NCBI GenBank assembly: GCA_902632125.1
Contig: CACPBQ010000009.1
Coordinates: 1 to 63,471 of the forward strand
From: Paracoccaceae bacterium
GTDB lineage: Bacteria > Pseudomonadota > Alphaproteobacteria > Rhodobacterales > Rhodobacteraceae
Direction: 5' to 3'
DNA length: 63,471 nucleotides
Position numbers and translations under genes: made by a program. The notes beneath the pieces were generated by a model. It worked only from the letters and a program-made list of their open reading frames with translations. It made no database searches and was not told where the DNA came from. Position 1 is the stretch's first letter. Each line of letters opens with the position of its first letter. Positions 9,529 to 17,931 of this stretch are shown piece by piece.

Positions 9529-10461
9529 TTGGCTAAAATTGATCAATCAAATTCTCGTTGGCAGCGATTTTTAGACAATGATATTGTTTATTCTTTTTTA
9601 ACCACACCTGGAGCTATTATTGCTGCGACCATTACCTTCATAGCAATTACTGCGGCCTTTGCAGCACCTTTAATTGCACCATATAATCCATTTGATCCTG
9701 CCCAGATTTCTTTATGGGACGGGAAACTCCCACCAGCCTGGTCAGATGGAGGGTCAACGGCATACCTTCTCGGAACAGATAACCAAGGACGTGACATGCT
9801 TTCGACCATTCTTTACGGTGGACGCATTTCAATTCTTGTCGGCATAGCAGCCGTTTTTTTAGGCATGTTACTAGGAGTAACATTAGGCGTAATTTCGGGA
9901 TATTTTGGTGGCTTAACAGATACAATCATTATGCGCATAGCAGATGTACAGCTTACTATCCCTGGAATTTTAGTTGCGATACTCATTAATGGAATTGGTA
10001 GAGCCGCCCTGCCCCTAGAGTTGCGCGAAGAGTTTGCAATTTATGTTGTGATTGTTGCCATAGGACTTACGGATTGGCCTCAATTTGCACGTGTTGCGAG
10101 AGGCGCCACACTTGTGGAGGCTGAAAAAGAATATGTCCAAGCCGCCAAACTCATTGGATTGCCAAAATTTACCATTATTCTGCGACATATTTTACCGAAT
10201 ACGCTCCGACCCGTCCTTGTCATCGCAACTATTGGTCTGGCCCTTGCGATAATTGCCGAGGCAACTTTAAGTTTTCTTGGTCAGGGTATACCGCCAACCA
10301 CGCCTTCACTAGGGACCCTCATAAGGGTGGGCAATGAATTCCTCTTCTCTGGACTTTGGTGGATTACTTTTTTCCCAGCTATTGCTCTCATAATATTAGT
10401 ATTTTCTGTAAATTTATTGGGAGATTGGATGCGAGACGCACTCAATCCAAAACTACGATGA
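9529..10461 (+). CDS. ABC transporter permease, DppC type
   Basis: A 310-residue permease partner. It has an OppC-like N-terminal segment, a periplasmic loop (APYNPFDPAQISLW) and GTDNQGRDMLSTILYGGR, the classic DppC signature. The docking loop is EYVQAAKLIGLPKFTII, followed by RHILPNTLRPVLV. I take TTG 9529 as start because GGAGGG lies seven bases ahead of it; an upstream in-frame GTG at 9514 is part of that same ribosome site. Its stop overlaps the start of the ATPase gene (ATGA), so the two are translationally coupled. DppC permeases normally have six helices, which fits the hydrophobic pattern. Confidence 0.88.
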   Translation: MAKIDQSNSRWQRFLDNDIVYSFLTTPGAIIAATITFIAITAAFAAPLIAPYNPFDPAQISLWDGKLPPAWSDGGSTAYLLGTDNQGRDMLSTILYGGRISILVGIAAVFLGMLLGVTLGVISGYFGGLTDTIIMRIADVQLTIPGILVAILINGIGRAALPLELREEFAIYVVIVAIGLTDWPQFARVARGATLVEAEKEYVQAAKLIGLPKFTIILRHILPNTLRPVLVIATIGLALAIIAEATLSFLGQGIPPTTPSLGTLIRVGNEFLFSGLWWITFFPAIALIILVFSVNLLGDWMRDALNPKLR

Positions 10462-12161
10462 GTAATCTTCTTGAAATTAATAACCTCAGCGTAGACTTTC
10501 CTTCACGCAGAGGACAAGTAGCTGCTGTTAATAAAGTTTCAATTGAAGTCGCTAAGGGTGAAGTCCTGGGTTTAGTTGGAGAAAGCGGTGCTGGAAAGTC
10601 AACTGTAGGTAACTCTATTATCAATCTTTTAGAACCCCCTGGTTACATTTCAGGAGGGGAAATTATTTTTGATGGGGCTCGGATAGATCAATTATCTAAC
10701 GAGGAAATGAGAAAGATAAGAGGAGCTAAAATTGGTACTATTTTTCAAGATCCTCAAACCTCATTAAACCCACTTATGACCATTGGAAAACAGCTATCCG
10801 AGACACTTATCGAAACTTTAAAAATTTCGGGATCTTCCGCTCGAGAAAAAGCGATTGAGCTCCTTGATTCAGTCGGCATTCCGGAGCCAGAAGCACGGTT
10901 AGACGCCTATCCACATCAGTTTTCAGGTGGAATGCGTCAACGTGTTGTTATTGCTCTAGCATTGGCTGGAGACCCTGATTTAATCATTGCTGATGAGCCC
11001 ACAACTGCACTCGATGTTTCTATCCAAAAACAAATTCTGGATTTAATAAAATCACTGTGTAAGCAGCGCAATTTAGGGGTCATTATCGTAACACATGATA
11101 TTGGGGTCATCGCTGAAATCGCTGATCGGGTTGCAGTAATGTATAATGGTCAATTGGTAGAGCAAGGAAAAGTAACACAGGTTCTTCAAAAACCAAAACA
11201 TGAATATACAAAAAGCTTAATATCCGCAGTGCCTAGTGGAGATCAAAAACTTCATCGCTTTACAGTAGTTGACTACATTGATGGATCAGGAGAAAAAGTC
11301 ACTCTCGAAAATGTAAGCGATCACTGGCTGTCTAAAAACAAATCTTCCGAAACACATAATACGGCTGTTTCAGTAAAAAATTTATCAATTGAGTTTTCTA
11401 TTCGGCAGGCTTTATTTCGTAAAAATCGTATATCGTTGAAAGCTGTGGATGATGTATCAATCGAGATACAAACTGGTGAAAGTTTTGGGCTGGTTGGAGA
11501 AAGTGGATCTGGAAAGAGTACTCTTGCCCGTCTAATTGCGGGATTATATACGCCAAAATCAGGTGACATAAATATATTCGGTCATAACGTTTTACAGAAA
11601 ACTCAAAAAACAAAAACTTCTTTAATTAGAAGAAAAATGCAAATGATTTTCCAAGATCCCTACTCTTCTTTGAATTCAAGAATGACCGTTGAAGATATAA
11701 TCTCCGAACCAATTCGATTTCATCGATCGACCGAGAATTCGAGTGAGACATCAGAAGTTGTTCGAGATTTGATCTCTTTTGTTGGCATGCCCACCACGTC
11801 ACTAAAAAAATACCCACATGAGTTTTCTGGTGGCCAGCGACAAAGAATTTCCATTGCTAGAGCACTTGCCTCAAGGCCTGAGATTCTTATTTGTGATGAA
11901 CCAACTTCCGCCTTAGATGTCTCAGTTCAGGCTAATATTCTAAATTTACTTAAAGATCTACAAGAAGAATTAAGTCTTACCATGTTATTCATATCGCATG
12001 ATTTACCTGTAATCAGACAAATGTGTGATCGCGTTGCAGTGATGCAAAATGGAAAAATTTGTGAAATTTCCCAGACAGATGAGTTGTTCGACAATCCAGA
12101 GCATGAATATAGCAAACATCTTTTGGGCTTAATGCCTCGAATGGATTTATTTCGACTTTAA
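10458..12161 (+). CDS. Dual-ATPase subunit of peptide ABC importer (DppD-DppF fusion)
   Basis: A 567-residue protein carrying two complete ABC ATPase domains in one chain, equal to DppD plus DppF. Domain 1 (about 1-260) has Walker A GESGAGKST, signature FSGGMRQRVVIA and Walker B DLIIADEPTTALD. Domain 2 (about 300-560) has GESGSGKST, FSGGQRQRISIA and EILICDEPTSALD. Each is followed by the H-loop (VTHDIG, ISHDLP) and the oligopeptide-type C-terminal tail (HEYTKSLI, HEYSKHLL). It powers the importer whose other subunits lie directly upstream. The ATG overlaps the dppC stop as ATGA; in-frame codons farther upstream lie inside dppC. Fused pairs of this kind are common in alphaproteobacteria. Confidence 0.92.
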   Translation: MSNLLEINNLSVDFPSRRGQVAAVNKVSIEVAKGEVLGLVGESGAGKSTVGNSIINLLEPPGYISGGEIIFDGARIDQLSNEEMRKIRGAKIGTIFQDPQTSLNPLMTIGKQLSETLIETLKISGSSAREKAIELLDSVGIPEPEARLDAYPHQFSGGMRQRVVIALALAGDPDLIIADEPTTALDVSIQKQILDLIKSLCKQRNLGVIIVTHDIGVIAEIADRVAVMYNGQLVEQGKVTQVLQKPKHEYTKSLISAVPSGDQKLHRFTVVDYIDGSGEKVTLENVSDHWLSKNKSSETHNTAVSVKNLSIEFSIRQALFRKNRISLKAVDDVSIEIQTGESFGLVGESGSGKSTLARLIAGLYTPKSGDINIFGHNVLQKTQKTKTSLIRRKMQMIFQDPYSSLNSRMTVEDIISEPIRFHRSTENSSETSEVVRDLISFVGMPTTSLKKYPHEFSGGQRQRISIARALASRPEILICDEPTSALDVSVQANILNLLKDLQEELSLTMLFISHDLPVIRQMCDRVAVMQNGKICEISQTDELFDNPEHEYSKHLLGLMPRMDLFRL

Positions 12162-12193
12162 GCGTAAGCAGTGCATTTTTAGTGCAAGTAAAA

Positions 12194-12943
12194 TTAAGCG
12201 CCATTTAGCTCTGAAATATATTCATTTGCCGTCATTCTATGATATTCGATCCCGCTAATATTAAGATCGACAGGATCAGGATCAACAATCTCAATTTTGG
12301 CATTATTTCTAAGCGCATATCGAAGCGCAATAGATGTAATATTTACACTGAAAGATGTTCCCATAAATACCACACTATCTGCAGATTGCATTTCTTGCTC
12401 AGCTTCGCTTATTCGATATAATTCTGTATAATATTCATCAAACAACAGTACAAATGGCTTGAGAGAATGGCCATATTCTGGGTGATCTTTTATTTTGAAT
12501 AACTCGAGCAAGAGCCGCTTTAATAACGTATCATCGTCTAAATCAATTTGAGAGTTGGCAACAATATCCCAAGGCGCATCATGTAAGGGCACCATGTTTT
12601 CTTGTTTTTGAAAAACAGTCACTTTATCTAAACGTCCATGAATAGAAATATACTGAGTATTGCCTGCTTTCCCGTCTAAGCCATCAATATTTTGTGTTAT
12701 AAGATTTTTATCAGCTAGCCAAAAATGAACCTCGTTAGGCAAGATATGACGATAAGATGCAAATCTCTTATAATACCAAAGAAGAAATTCAGCTGGATTT
12801 TCACAATACATTTCTCTCGTTGCCATTTCCTGAGGAGTAAAATTTGAACTTCCTATTGTCCAAAAACCATCAGCACCTCGAAATGTTGGAATTCCACTGT
12901 CTTTGCTCACACCTGCGCCCGTGATAAAAAGCTTTTGAAACAT
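12194..12943 (-). CDS. Sir2-family protein lacking the zinc-binding cysteines
   Basis: A 249-residue sirtuin-like protein. The NAD pocket is intact: GAGVSKDSGIPTFRG near the N terminus, TQNIDGLDGKAG in the middle, and a catalytic His in SIHGRLDKV. FMGTSFSVNI supplies the later GTS motif, and EIVDPDP replaces the usual IN segment. The four cysteines that hold zinc in ordinary sirtuins are missing after the HG motif, where FQKQENMVPLHDAPW occurs instead; the only Cys is in YCENPAEF. It may be a deacylase, an ADP-ribosyltransferase or an NADase of the Sir2 fold. It follows a tiny membrane-peptide gene by 26 bases and has a good AAGGTAAGG site. Confidence 0.8.
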   Translation of the reverse strand: MFQKLFITGAGVSKDSGIPTFRGADGFWTIGSSNFTPQEMATREMYCENPAEFLLWYYKRFASYRHILPNEVHFWLADKNLITQNIDGLDGKAGNTQYISIHGRLDKVTVFQKQENMVPLHDAPWDIVANSQIDLDDDTLLKRLLLELFKIKDHPEYGHSLKPFVLLFDEYYTELYRISEAEQEMQSADSVVFMGTSFSVNITSIALRYALRNNAKIEIVDPDPVDLNISGIEYHRMTANEYISELNGA

Positions 12944-12969
12944 TAGGTTGAGAGCCTTACCTTATTTAA

Positions 12970-13074
12970 TTATTGAAATTGAAATCCCATAAATCCATAT
13001 GTTGAAAACATTTGAAACGCAAAGACTGCCAACATAATCATTAATGCTATAATTAATATTGTGTATTGGTGCAT
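12970..13074 (-). CDS. Possible 34-residue single-helix membrane peptide
   Basis: A short frame whose product starts MHQYTILIIALMIMLAVF, continues as a mostly hydrophobic helix of about 20 residues and ends GFMGFQFQ. It sits 26 bases upstream of the sirtuin-like gene on the same strand, so the two could be cotranscribed. The ribosome site is weak (GTTGGA eight bases ahead). Unbroken hydrophobicity followed by a polar aromatic tail is unusual for chance sequence and resembles small membrane subunits or regulators. I do not recognise the family. Conservation of the frame in a relative would be decisive. Confidence 0.35.
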   Translation of the reverse strand: MHQYTILIIALMIMLAVFAFQMFSTYGFMGFQFQ

Positions 13075-13184
13075 AAATATCCAACTAAATTAAAAATGAC
13101 TTTATTAGGATGCCACATTTAGTATATTGAATCAATTTCAATACACTATATTGCTAAAATTGAAATTTCTGTTAAATAGATATT

Positions 13185-13478
13185 GGACGATCTGGAGCCA
13201 TGGTCTGACTTAGAATTCCCCCCCACAAAGAATGATCATGGCTCGCAAAAAGCGGAAGGGGCAAATGCGTGATTTCTCATACATTTACCCCTTCACGGAT
13301 AACTACTGTCTCTTTCTTATCCTTGCGTGAGCTTAAACTAAGTTTAAGTTCATGCTAGGCGTTCATCTCACCTATAATGCTTGCGCTTTATAAGCCAGTT
13401 TCACCTTTTACTGTGATCCAACTCGAGAGTTGTGGACGATCTCAGCTTATTAATCCAGAGTTGGTTTTGTCCGTTTTT
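13185..13478 (+). ncRNA. Candidate structured RNA (or DNA element) rich in inverted repeats
   Basis: A gene-free stretch with a run of strong stems. GAGCCATGGTC at 13195-13205 pairs with GATCATGGCTC at 13234-13244 (11 pairs, one G-U). GAAGGGGCAAATG at 13255-13267 pairs with 13282-13294 (12 of 13). GGATAA at 13297-13302 pairs with TTATCC at 13317-13322. CTTAAAC, TAA, GTTTAAG at 13332-13348 is a perfect hairpin nested in GTGAG/CTCAC (13327/13367). ATAAGC at 13390 pairs with GCTTAT at 13445, enclosing CAACT, CGAG, AGTTG. It ends near GTCCGTTTTTT, a possible weak terminator on the plus strand. It matches no RNA I know: not SRP RNA, RNase P, tmRNA or, as far as I can tell, 6S. Strand and ends are inferred; it could equally be a DNA-level element. 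Confidence 0.45.
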
Positions 13479-13594
13479 TACTTAAATTATCTATCTTTCG
13501 ATGACATTCTAAGTAACTAACTTCTAATACCCCCCAGTTTTTATCCTGCCTTCACAATTGCATGAAAAAAGCAACACTCAAAATGAAATTTTAC

Positions 13595-13646
13595 ATATCC
13601 ACAGAAAAACAGTTAGTTGTCCACAAAAATGAAAAACTTATCCACA
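13595..13646 (+). other. Three phased DnaA-box-like 9-mers next to AT-rich DNA
   Basis: ATATCCACA at 13595, TTGTCCACA at 13617 and TTATCCACA at 13638 lie on the same strand with 22- and 21-base spacing, close to two helical turns. The last is the perfect E. coli-type DnaA box and the other two differ by one base. An AT-rich tract, about 13647-13712, follows before the aminotransferase gene. Together this resembles a DnaA-binding region, possibly an origin or a DnaA titration/regulation site. None of the genes I associate with alphaproteobacterial oriC (hemE, rho, maf, parAB) is in the window, which weakens the origin reading. Confidence 0.4.
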
Positions 13647-13714
13647 AAAATTAAAAAAAACCAATTTCTTAAAGTAAAAATTCAATTGATTTAAGCGAAT
13701 CAAAGAGTAAAATT

Positions 13715-14890
13715 TTAGGAATTTTGCTTCAAAAATTGCATAGCCGCTTGAGTTCCTCCAACCTGATGGGGAACATCACTATTAGCGAGTCCCATTTCAA
13801 TTCCACCGAGAGTTGCTACTAGCATTAAGTCATTAAAGTCTCCTAGATGTCCTATTCGAAAAACCTTACCCGCCAGACGAGACAATCCGTTTCCTAAAGC
13901 CATGTCAAACTTGTCCAGCACAATAGATCGGAGATTATCTGCATTATGTCCCTCTGGTAAAAGTACAGCCGTAAGTGTATTTGAGAAATCATCCTTATTT
14001 TCGCATAAAACTTCTAAGCCCCATGTTTGCACAGCTAAGCGGGTGGCCTCAGCGTGTCTTTTGTGTCGTAAGAAAACATTGTCTAACCCCTCTTCTTTAA
14101 GCATTAAAATTGCCTCGTTGAGACCAAATAACAAGTTAGTCGCAGGTGTATATGGAAAAGCTCCGGTAGAATTAGATGTAATGTGTTCCCCCCAATCCCA
14201 ATAAGATCTAGGTAAGGTAGACTTCTCATAAGCGCCCCATGCTTTTTCCGAAATAGCGTTGAATGACAGGCCGGGTGGGAGCATCAGCCCTTTTTGAGAA
14301 CCAGAAACAGTAACATCAACCCCCCATTCGTCATGACAAAAGTCTGAAGATGCTAAAGAAGAGATTGTGTCTGCCATCAATAGAGCACTGTGTCCAACGT
14401 CATCGATACATTGTCGAACTTTAAAAACATCTGACATCGCTCCTGTAGACGTTTCATTATGGACAATACAAACTGCTTTAATCTTACCAGTTTTGTCAGA
14501 CGAAAGGCGCTCTGCAATTTTTTCAGGTTCAGCGCCTCTTCTCCAATTGGTTTCAATGAGTTCAGCGTTTAATCCTAATCGCCTTGCTAATTTAACCCAC
14601 AAGCTTGCAAAATGCCCTGTCTCGACCATCAAAACAGTATCGCCTGGCGACAAAGTATTAACTAAAGCCGCCTCCCAAGCGCCAGTTCCAGACGCAGGAT
14701 ATATAATTACATGGTTTTCGGTCTTAAAAATATCTTTGATGCCAGATAAGCATTTTTTTGCCAGATTAAAAAATTCTTCGCCCCGATGATCAATTGTAGG
14801 ATAATCCATAGCTCTTAAAATTCTATCTGGAACATTTGTCGGACCAGGTATTTGAAGTAAGTGTCGTCCTGCTTTATAATTTTTTTTCAT
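13715..14890 (-). CDS. Class V aminotransferase: serine/aspartate-glyoxylate aminotransferase type
   Basis: A 391-residue PLP enzyme. The start GRHLLQIPGPTNVPDRI is the hallmark of alanine/serine-glyoxylate aminotransferases. YPASGTGAWEAALVNTL and the PLP lysine in SGSQKGLMLPPGL are present, and the FRIGHLGDFND segment lies near the C terminus. These enzymes aminate glyoxylate to glycine with Ser, Ala or Asp as donor. The closely related BhcA uses aspartate in the beta-hydroxyaspartate cycle, but the bhcBCD partners are not in view. It is divergent from a glycolate-oxidase-like gene 140 bases away, which could make the glyoxylate it consumes. Donor amino acid undecided. Confidence 0.85.
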   Translation of the reverse strand: MKKNYKAGRHLLQIPGPTNVPDRILRAMDYPTIDHRGEEFFNLAKKCLSGIKDIFKTENHVIIYPASGTGAWEAALVNTLSPGDTVLMVETGHFASLWVKLARRLGLNAELIETNWRRGAEPEKIAERLSSDKTGKIKAVCIVHNETSTGAMSDVFKVRQCIDDVGHSALLMADTISSLASSDFCHDEWGVDVTVSGSQKGLMLPPGLSFNAISEKAWGAYEKSTLPRSYWDWGEHITSNSTGAFPYTPATNLLFGLNEAILMLKEEGLDNVFLRHKRHAEATRLAVQTWGLEVLCENKDDFSNTLTAVLLPEGHNADNLRSIVLDKFDMALGNGLSRLAGKVFRIGHLGDFNDLMLVATLGGIEMGLANSDVPHQVGGTQAAMQFLKQNS

Positions 14891-15030
14891 TTCAAATTTC
14901 CATTAAGTTTAAATCAACAATCGTAGACTGTTTGGTCCCTTTCGCCGCATTATTATGATAAAAGTTGTACTTTCAATACCGCCAGTTATGCTTGTTCTTA
15001 TTTATTACATAATTGAGTTTGAAGACCAAA

Positions 15031-17931
15031 ATGAAATCTAAGATTTCAGATTTAAAAAGTTCACTATCGGGCCAAGTACTTGATGGGCAATTTGATCGTG
15101 GCCGCTACTCAACAGATGCCTCTATTTATCAGATTATGCCTGAAGCGGTTGTTTTGCCAAAAACTATAGACGATATACAAACAACCATTCAATTTTCTCA
15201 AGAAAACGCCATTCCTATACTACCAAGAGGTGGGGGAACTTCCCAAAATGGGCAGACAGTAAATCGAGCCATTGTTTTAGATAATAGTCGGTATTTGAAT
15301 AAGATAATTGAAATTGACGAAAAAAATCTGAGATGTGTTGTCGAGCCTGGTGTTGTTCTTGATGAGTTGAACCGCCGTTTAAAGCCCTTCGGCCTTTGGT
15401 TTCCAGTAGACGTCTCAACATCCAGTAGAGCCACAATCGGTGGTATGGCCGGTAATAATTCAGCGGGTGGTCGATCAATCCGATACGGAATAATGAGAGA
15501 TAATGTTTTATCAATCGATGCCATTTTGTCAGATGCCTCAAAAGTAACCTTCGGTTTGGCAAGAAATAATCTAATTGGCTTAGGCGAAATATTTCCAAAA
15601 TTAATAAACATTGCCAAAAAATATCAAACGGAAATTGAAACTAGATACCCAAAAGTTCTCAGAAGAGTGGGAGGATATAATTTAGACGCCCTATTGCCTG
15701 ACACGCTTGCATCCAGGCCGGGAAGTATTGGCAATGAAAAAGATATAAATCTCTCACATTTGATTGTTGGTTCAGAGGGAACCCTAGCTTACTCAACAGC
15801 TATAGAATTAAAATTATCTCCTCTACCTTCACCAAAAATCATGGCTCTATGTCACTTCTCTACTTTTTATGAAGCAATGGATTCAGCTCAACATATTGTT
15901 AAGTTAAATCCAATTGCAGTTGAACTCATTGATAGCACAATGATTTCACTTGCCAGGTCTATACCAATTTTTTCTAAAACAGTTACCGATTATGTTGTCA
16001 ACAATCCAGCAGCCATTTTGGTTGTTGAATTTGCAGAAGAAAACTGGGCATCAAATATCAAAAAGGTAAAAGATCTTGAGACCCTTCTTAAAGAAGGGAA
16101 AAAGAACAACATTATCGTCTTGGAAGATCAGAAATCTCAAAATCGTATTTCAGAGATGCGAAAATCCGGCTTGAACATCATGATGTCGATGAAATCAGAT
16201 GCCAAGCCAGTATCATTCGTCGAAGATTGCGCCGTACCGTTGGAAAGTCTGGCTGAGTATACACAAGGATTGACAGATATTTTTAAGAAGTACCAAACCT
16301 CAGGCACCTGGTATGCGCACGCGTCGGTTGGTTGTTTACACGTTAGACCTGTTTTGAATATGAAAAAGTCCAAAGACATCGTTAAGATGCGAGCAATAGC
16401 CAGTGAAGCGTTTGAGCTTGTTAAAACATTCGGAGGATCGCACTCAGGAGAACACGGGGATGGTATTTCTCGTTCTGAATTTAATCCTGTTATGTTTGGA
16501 GAAAAGCTAACTAATGCATTCAGAGAAATAAAATCACTAATGGATCCAAATGGGATACTAAACCCAGGTAAAATAGTTGATGCCCCAAAAATGGACGACA
16601 GGCACTTATTTCGGTTTTCGCCAGGTTACTTAGTTAATGATTTTCAAACTGAATTAGATTGGTCACCGTGGACGGGTAATGCTAGCGGTTTTCAAGGTGC
16701 TGTCGAGATGTGCAATAACAACGGAGCCTGTAGAAAACTTAAAGGTGGCGTTATGTGCCCTTCTTTTAGAATTACCGGGGACGAAAAAGATAGTACTCGC
16801 GGTAGAGCAAATAGCTTGCGGCTCGCAATGTCTGGTCAATTAGGGGAAAATGCTATGACATCGCCCGAAATGTTAGAAACAATGAAGTTATGTGTTTCCT
16901 GCAAAGCTTGCAGACGAGAATGCCCGACAAGTGTGGATATGTCGGCGATGAAATTAGAAGTAATGGCTCTAAATGCTCAACAAAATTCTCTATCAATACA
17001 CGAAAAACTCATCGCATTTCTACCAGACTATGCTCCTGTAGCTGCTTCACTTAACAAATTATTAAACCTTCGTAATTCCTCAAAAGTTCTCGCTAAACTA
17101 GGTGAAAAACTTACTGGTTTTTCGGCAAAAAGAGACCTCCCTTTATGGAGAAAAGACTGGTATCGTGACAGCGAAATTCCAGCAGATCCCAGTGATAAAT
17201 ATCCTGTGATTTTATTCATCGACACATTTAATAGATATTTTGAGCCCGAAAATTTACGCAGTGCTGTAAGGGTTTTGCGCAATGCGGGATATCAACCCTT
17301 TTATCCAAAGCCTAACGGTAAAAGCCAGAAAGCATTATGTTGTGGGAAGACCCACCTTTCAGTTGGAAATGTTTCTAAAGCAAAGCAGTCTGCTGAAAGA
17401 ATAATTAAAACTTATCTTCCGTATGCACAAAAAGGTTTTCCAATAGTTGGGCTCGAACCTTCTTGCCTATTAGCATTGAAAGATGAAATTCCGTCCTTAT
17501 TAAAAACAAATGAAGCAAAGCTAGTGTCGGAAAATATCATTACATTTGAAGAATTACTATCAAAAGACAGAAAATTCCTTAAGCTTAAACCCTTAAAAGC
17601 TAAAGCACTGCTGCATGGACACTGCCATCAAAAAGCTTTTAACGTTTTAGAACCCGTTGAGAACGTACTAAATTTAATCGAAGATCTCGAAGTTGAAAAA
17701 ATAGAAACAAGTTGTTGCGGAATGGCAGGAGCTTTTGGCTACTCAAAAGAGACTATCGATTTTTCATTACAAATGGCGGAGAAAGATCTTTTCCCAAAGA
17801 TTAGGCAAGCCGAACACGAAACTATCTTAATTGCCGATGGCACATCTTGCAGAAGTCAGATTGTTGATGGCACCAAAAGAGAAGCATTACATGTCGCGAG
17901 ACTGTTGGATAGACAGCTTTTGAATGATTAA
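15031..17931 (+). CDS. FAD-linked 2-hydroxyacid oxidase fused to Fe-S/CCG domain (GlcD-GlcF type)
   Basis: A 966-residue fusion. The N-terminal half is a PCMH-type FAD domain (PRGGGTSQNGQ near 70, GMAGNNSAGGRSIRYG) with the FAD-oxidase C domain (GGSHSGEHGDGISR). The C-terminal half has the cluster motif CVSCKACRRECP around residue 621 and two CCG cysteine-rich repeats (ALCCGKTHLS, SCCGMAGAFGY), as in GlcF and heterodisulfide reductases. It should oxidise a 2-hydroxyacid such as glycolate, D-lactate or sulfolactate at the membrane and pass electrons to quinone. ATG 15031 is preferred to TTG 15013. It is divergent from a glyoxylate aminotransferase and abuts, tail to tail, a sulfonate-type operon, so both glycolate and a sulfonated hydroxyacid are candidate substrates. 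Confidence 0.85.
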   Translation: MKSKISDLKSSLSGQVLDGQFDRGRYSTDASIYQIMPEAVVLPKTIDDIQTTIQFSQENAIPILPRGGGTSQNGQTVNRAIVLDNSRYLNKIIEIDEKNLRCVVEPGVVLDELNRRLKPFGLWFPVDVSTSSRATIGGMAGNNSAGGRSIRYGIMRDNVLSIDAILSDASKVTFGLARNNLIGLGEIFPKLINIAKKYQTEIETRYPKVLRRVGGYNLDALLPDTLASRPGSIGNEKDINLSHLIVGSEGTLAYSTAIELKLSPLPSPKIMALCHFSTFYEAMDSAQHIVKLNPIAVELIDSTMISLARSIPIFSKTVTDYVVNNPAAILVVEFAEENWASNIKKVKDLETLLKEGKKNNIIVLEDQKSQNRISEMRKSGLNIMMSMKSDAKPVSFVEDCAVPLESLAEYTQGLTDIFKKYQTSGTWYAHASVGCLHVRPVLNMKKSKDIVKMRAIASEAFELVKTFGGSHSGEHGDGISRSEFNPVMFGEKLTNAFREIKSLMDPNGILNPGKIVDAPKMDDRHLFRFSPGYLVNDFQTELDWSPWTGNASGFQGAVEMCNNNGACRKLKGGVMCPSFRITGDEKDSTRGRANSLRLAMSGQLGENAMTSPEMLETMKLCVSCKACRRECPTSVDMSAMKLEVMALNAQQNSLSIHEKLIAFLPDYAPVAASLNKLLNLRNSSKVLAKLGEKLTGFSAKRDLPLWRKDWYRDSEIPADPSDKYPVILFIDTFNRYFEPENLRSAVRVLRNAGYQPFYPKPNGKSQKALCCGKTHLSVGNVSKAKQSAERIIKTYLPYAQKGFPIVGLEPSCLLALKDEIPSLLKTNEAKLVSENIITFEELLSKDRKFLKLKPLKAKALLHGHCHQKAFNVLEPVENVLNLIEDLEVEKIETSCCGMAGAFGYSKETIDFSLQMAEKDLFPKIRQAEHETILIADGTSCRSQIVDGTKREALHVARLLDRQLLND

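Noticed and set aside
13210-13227. Run of seven C bases inside the structured stretch, considered as a slippage or phase-variation site
   Set aside because: It is not within a gene or clear promoter, so there is nothing for slippage to switch.
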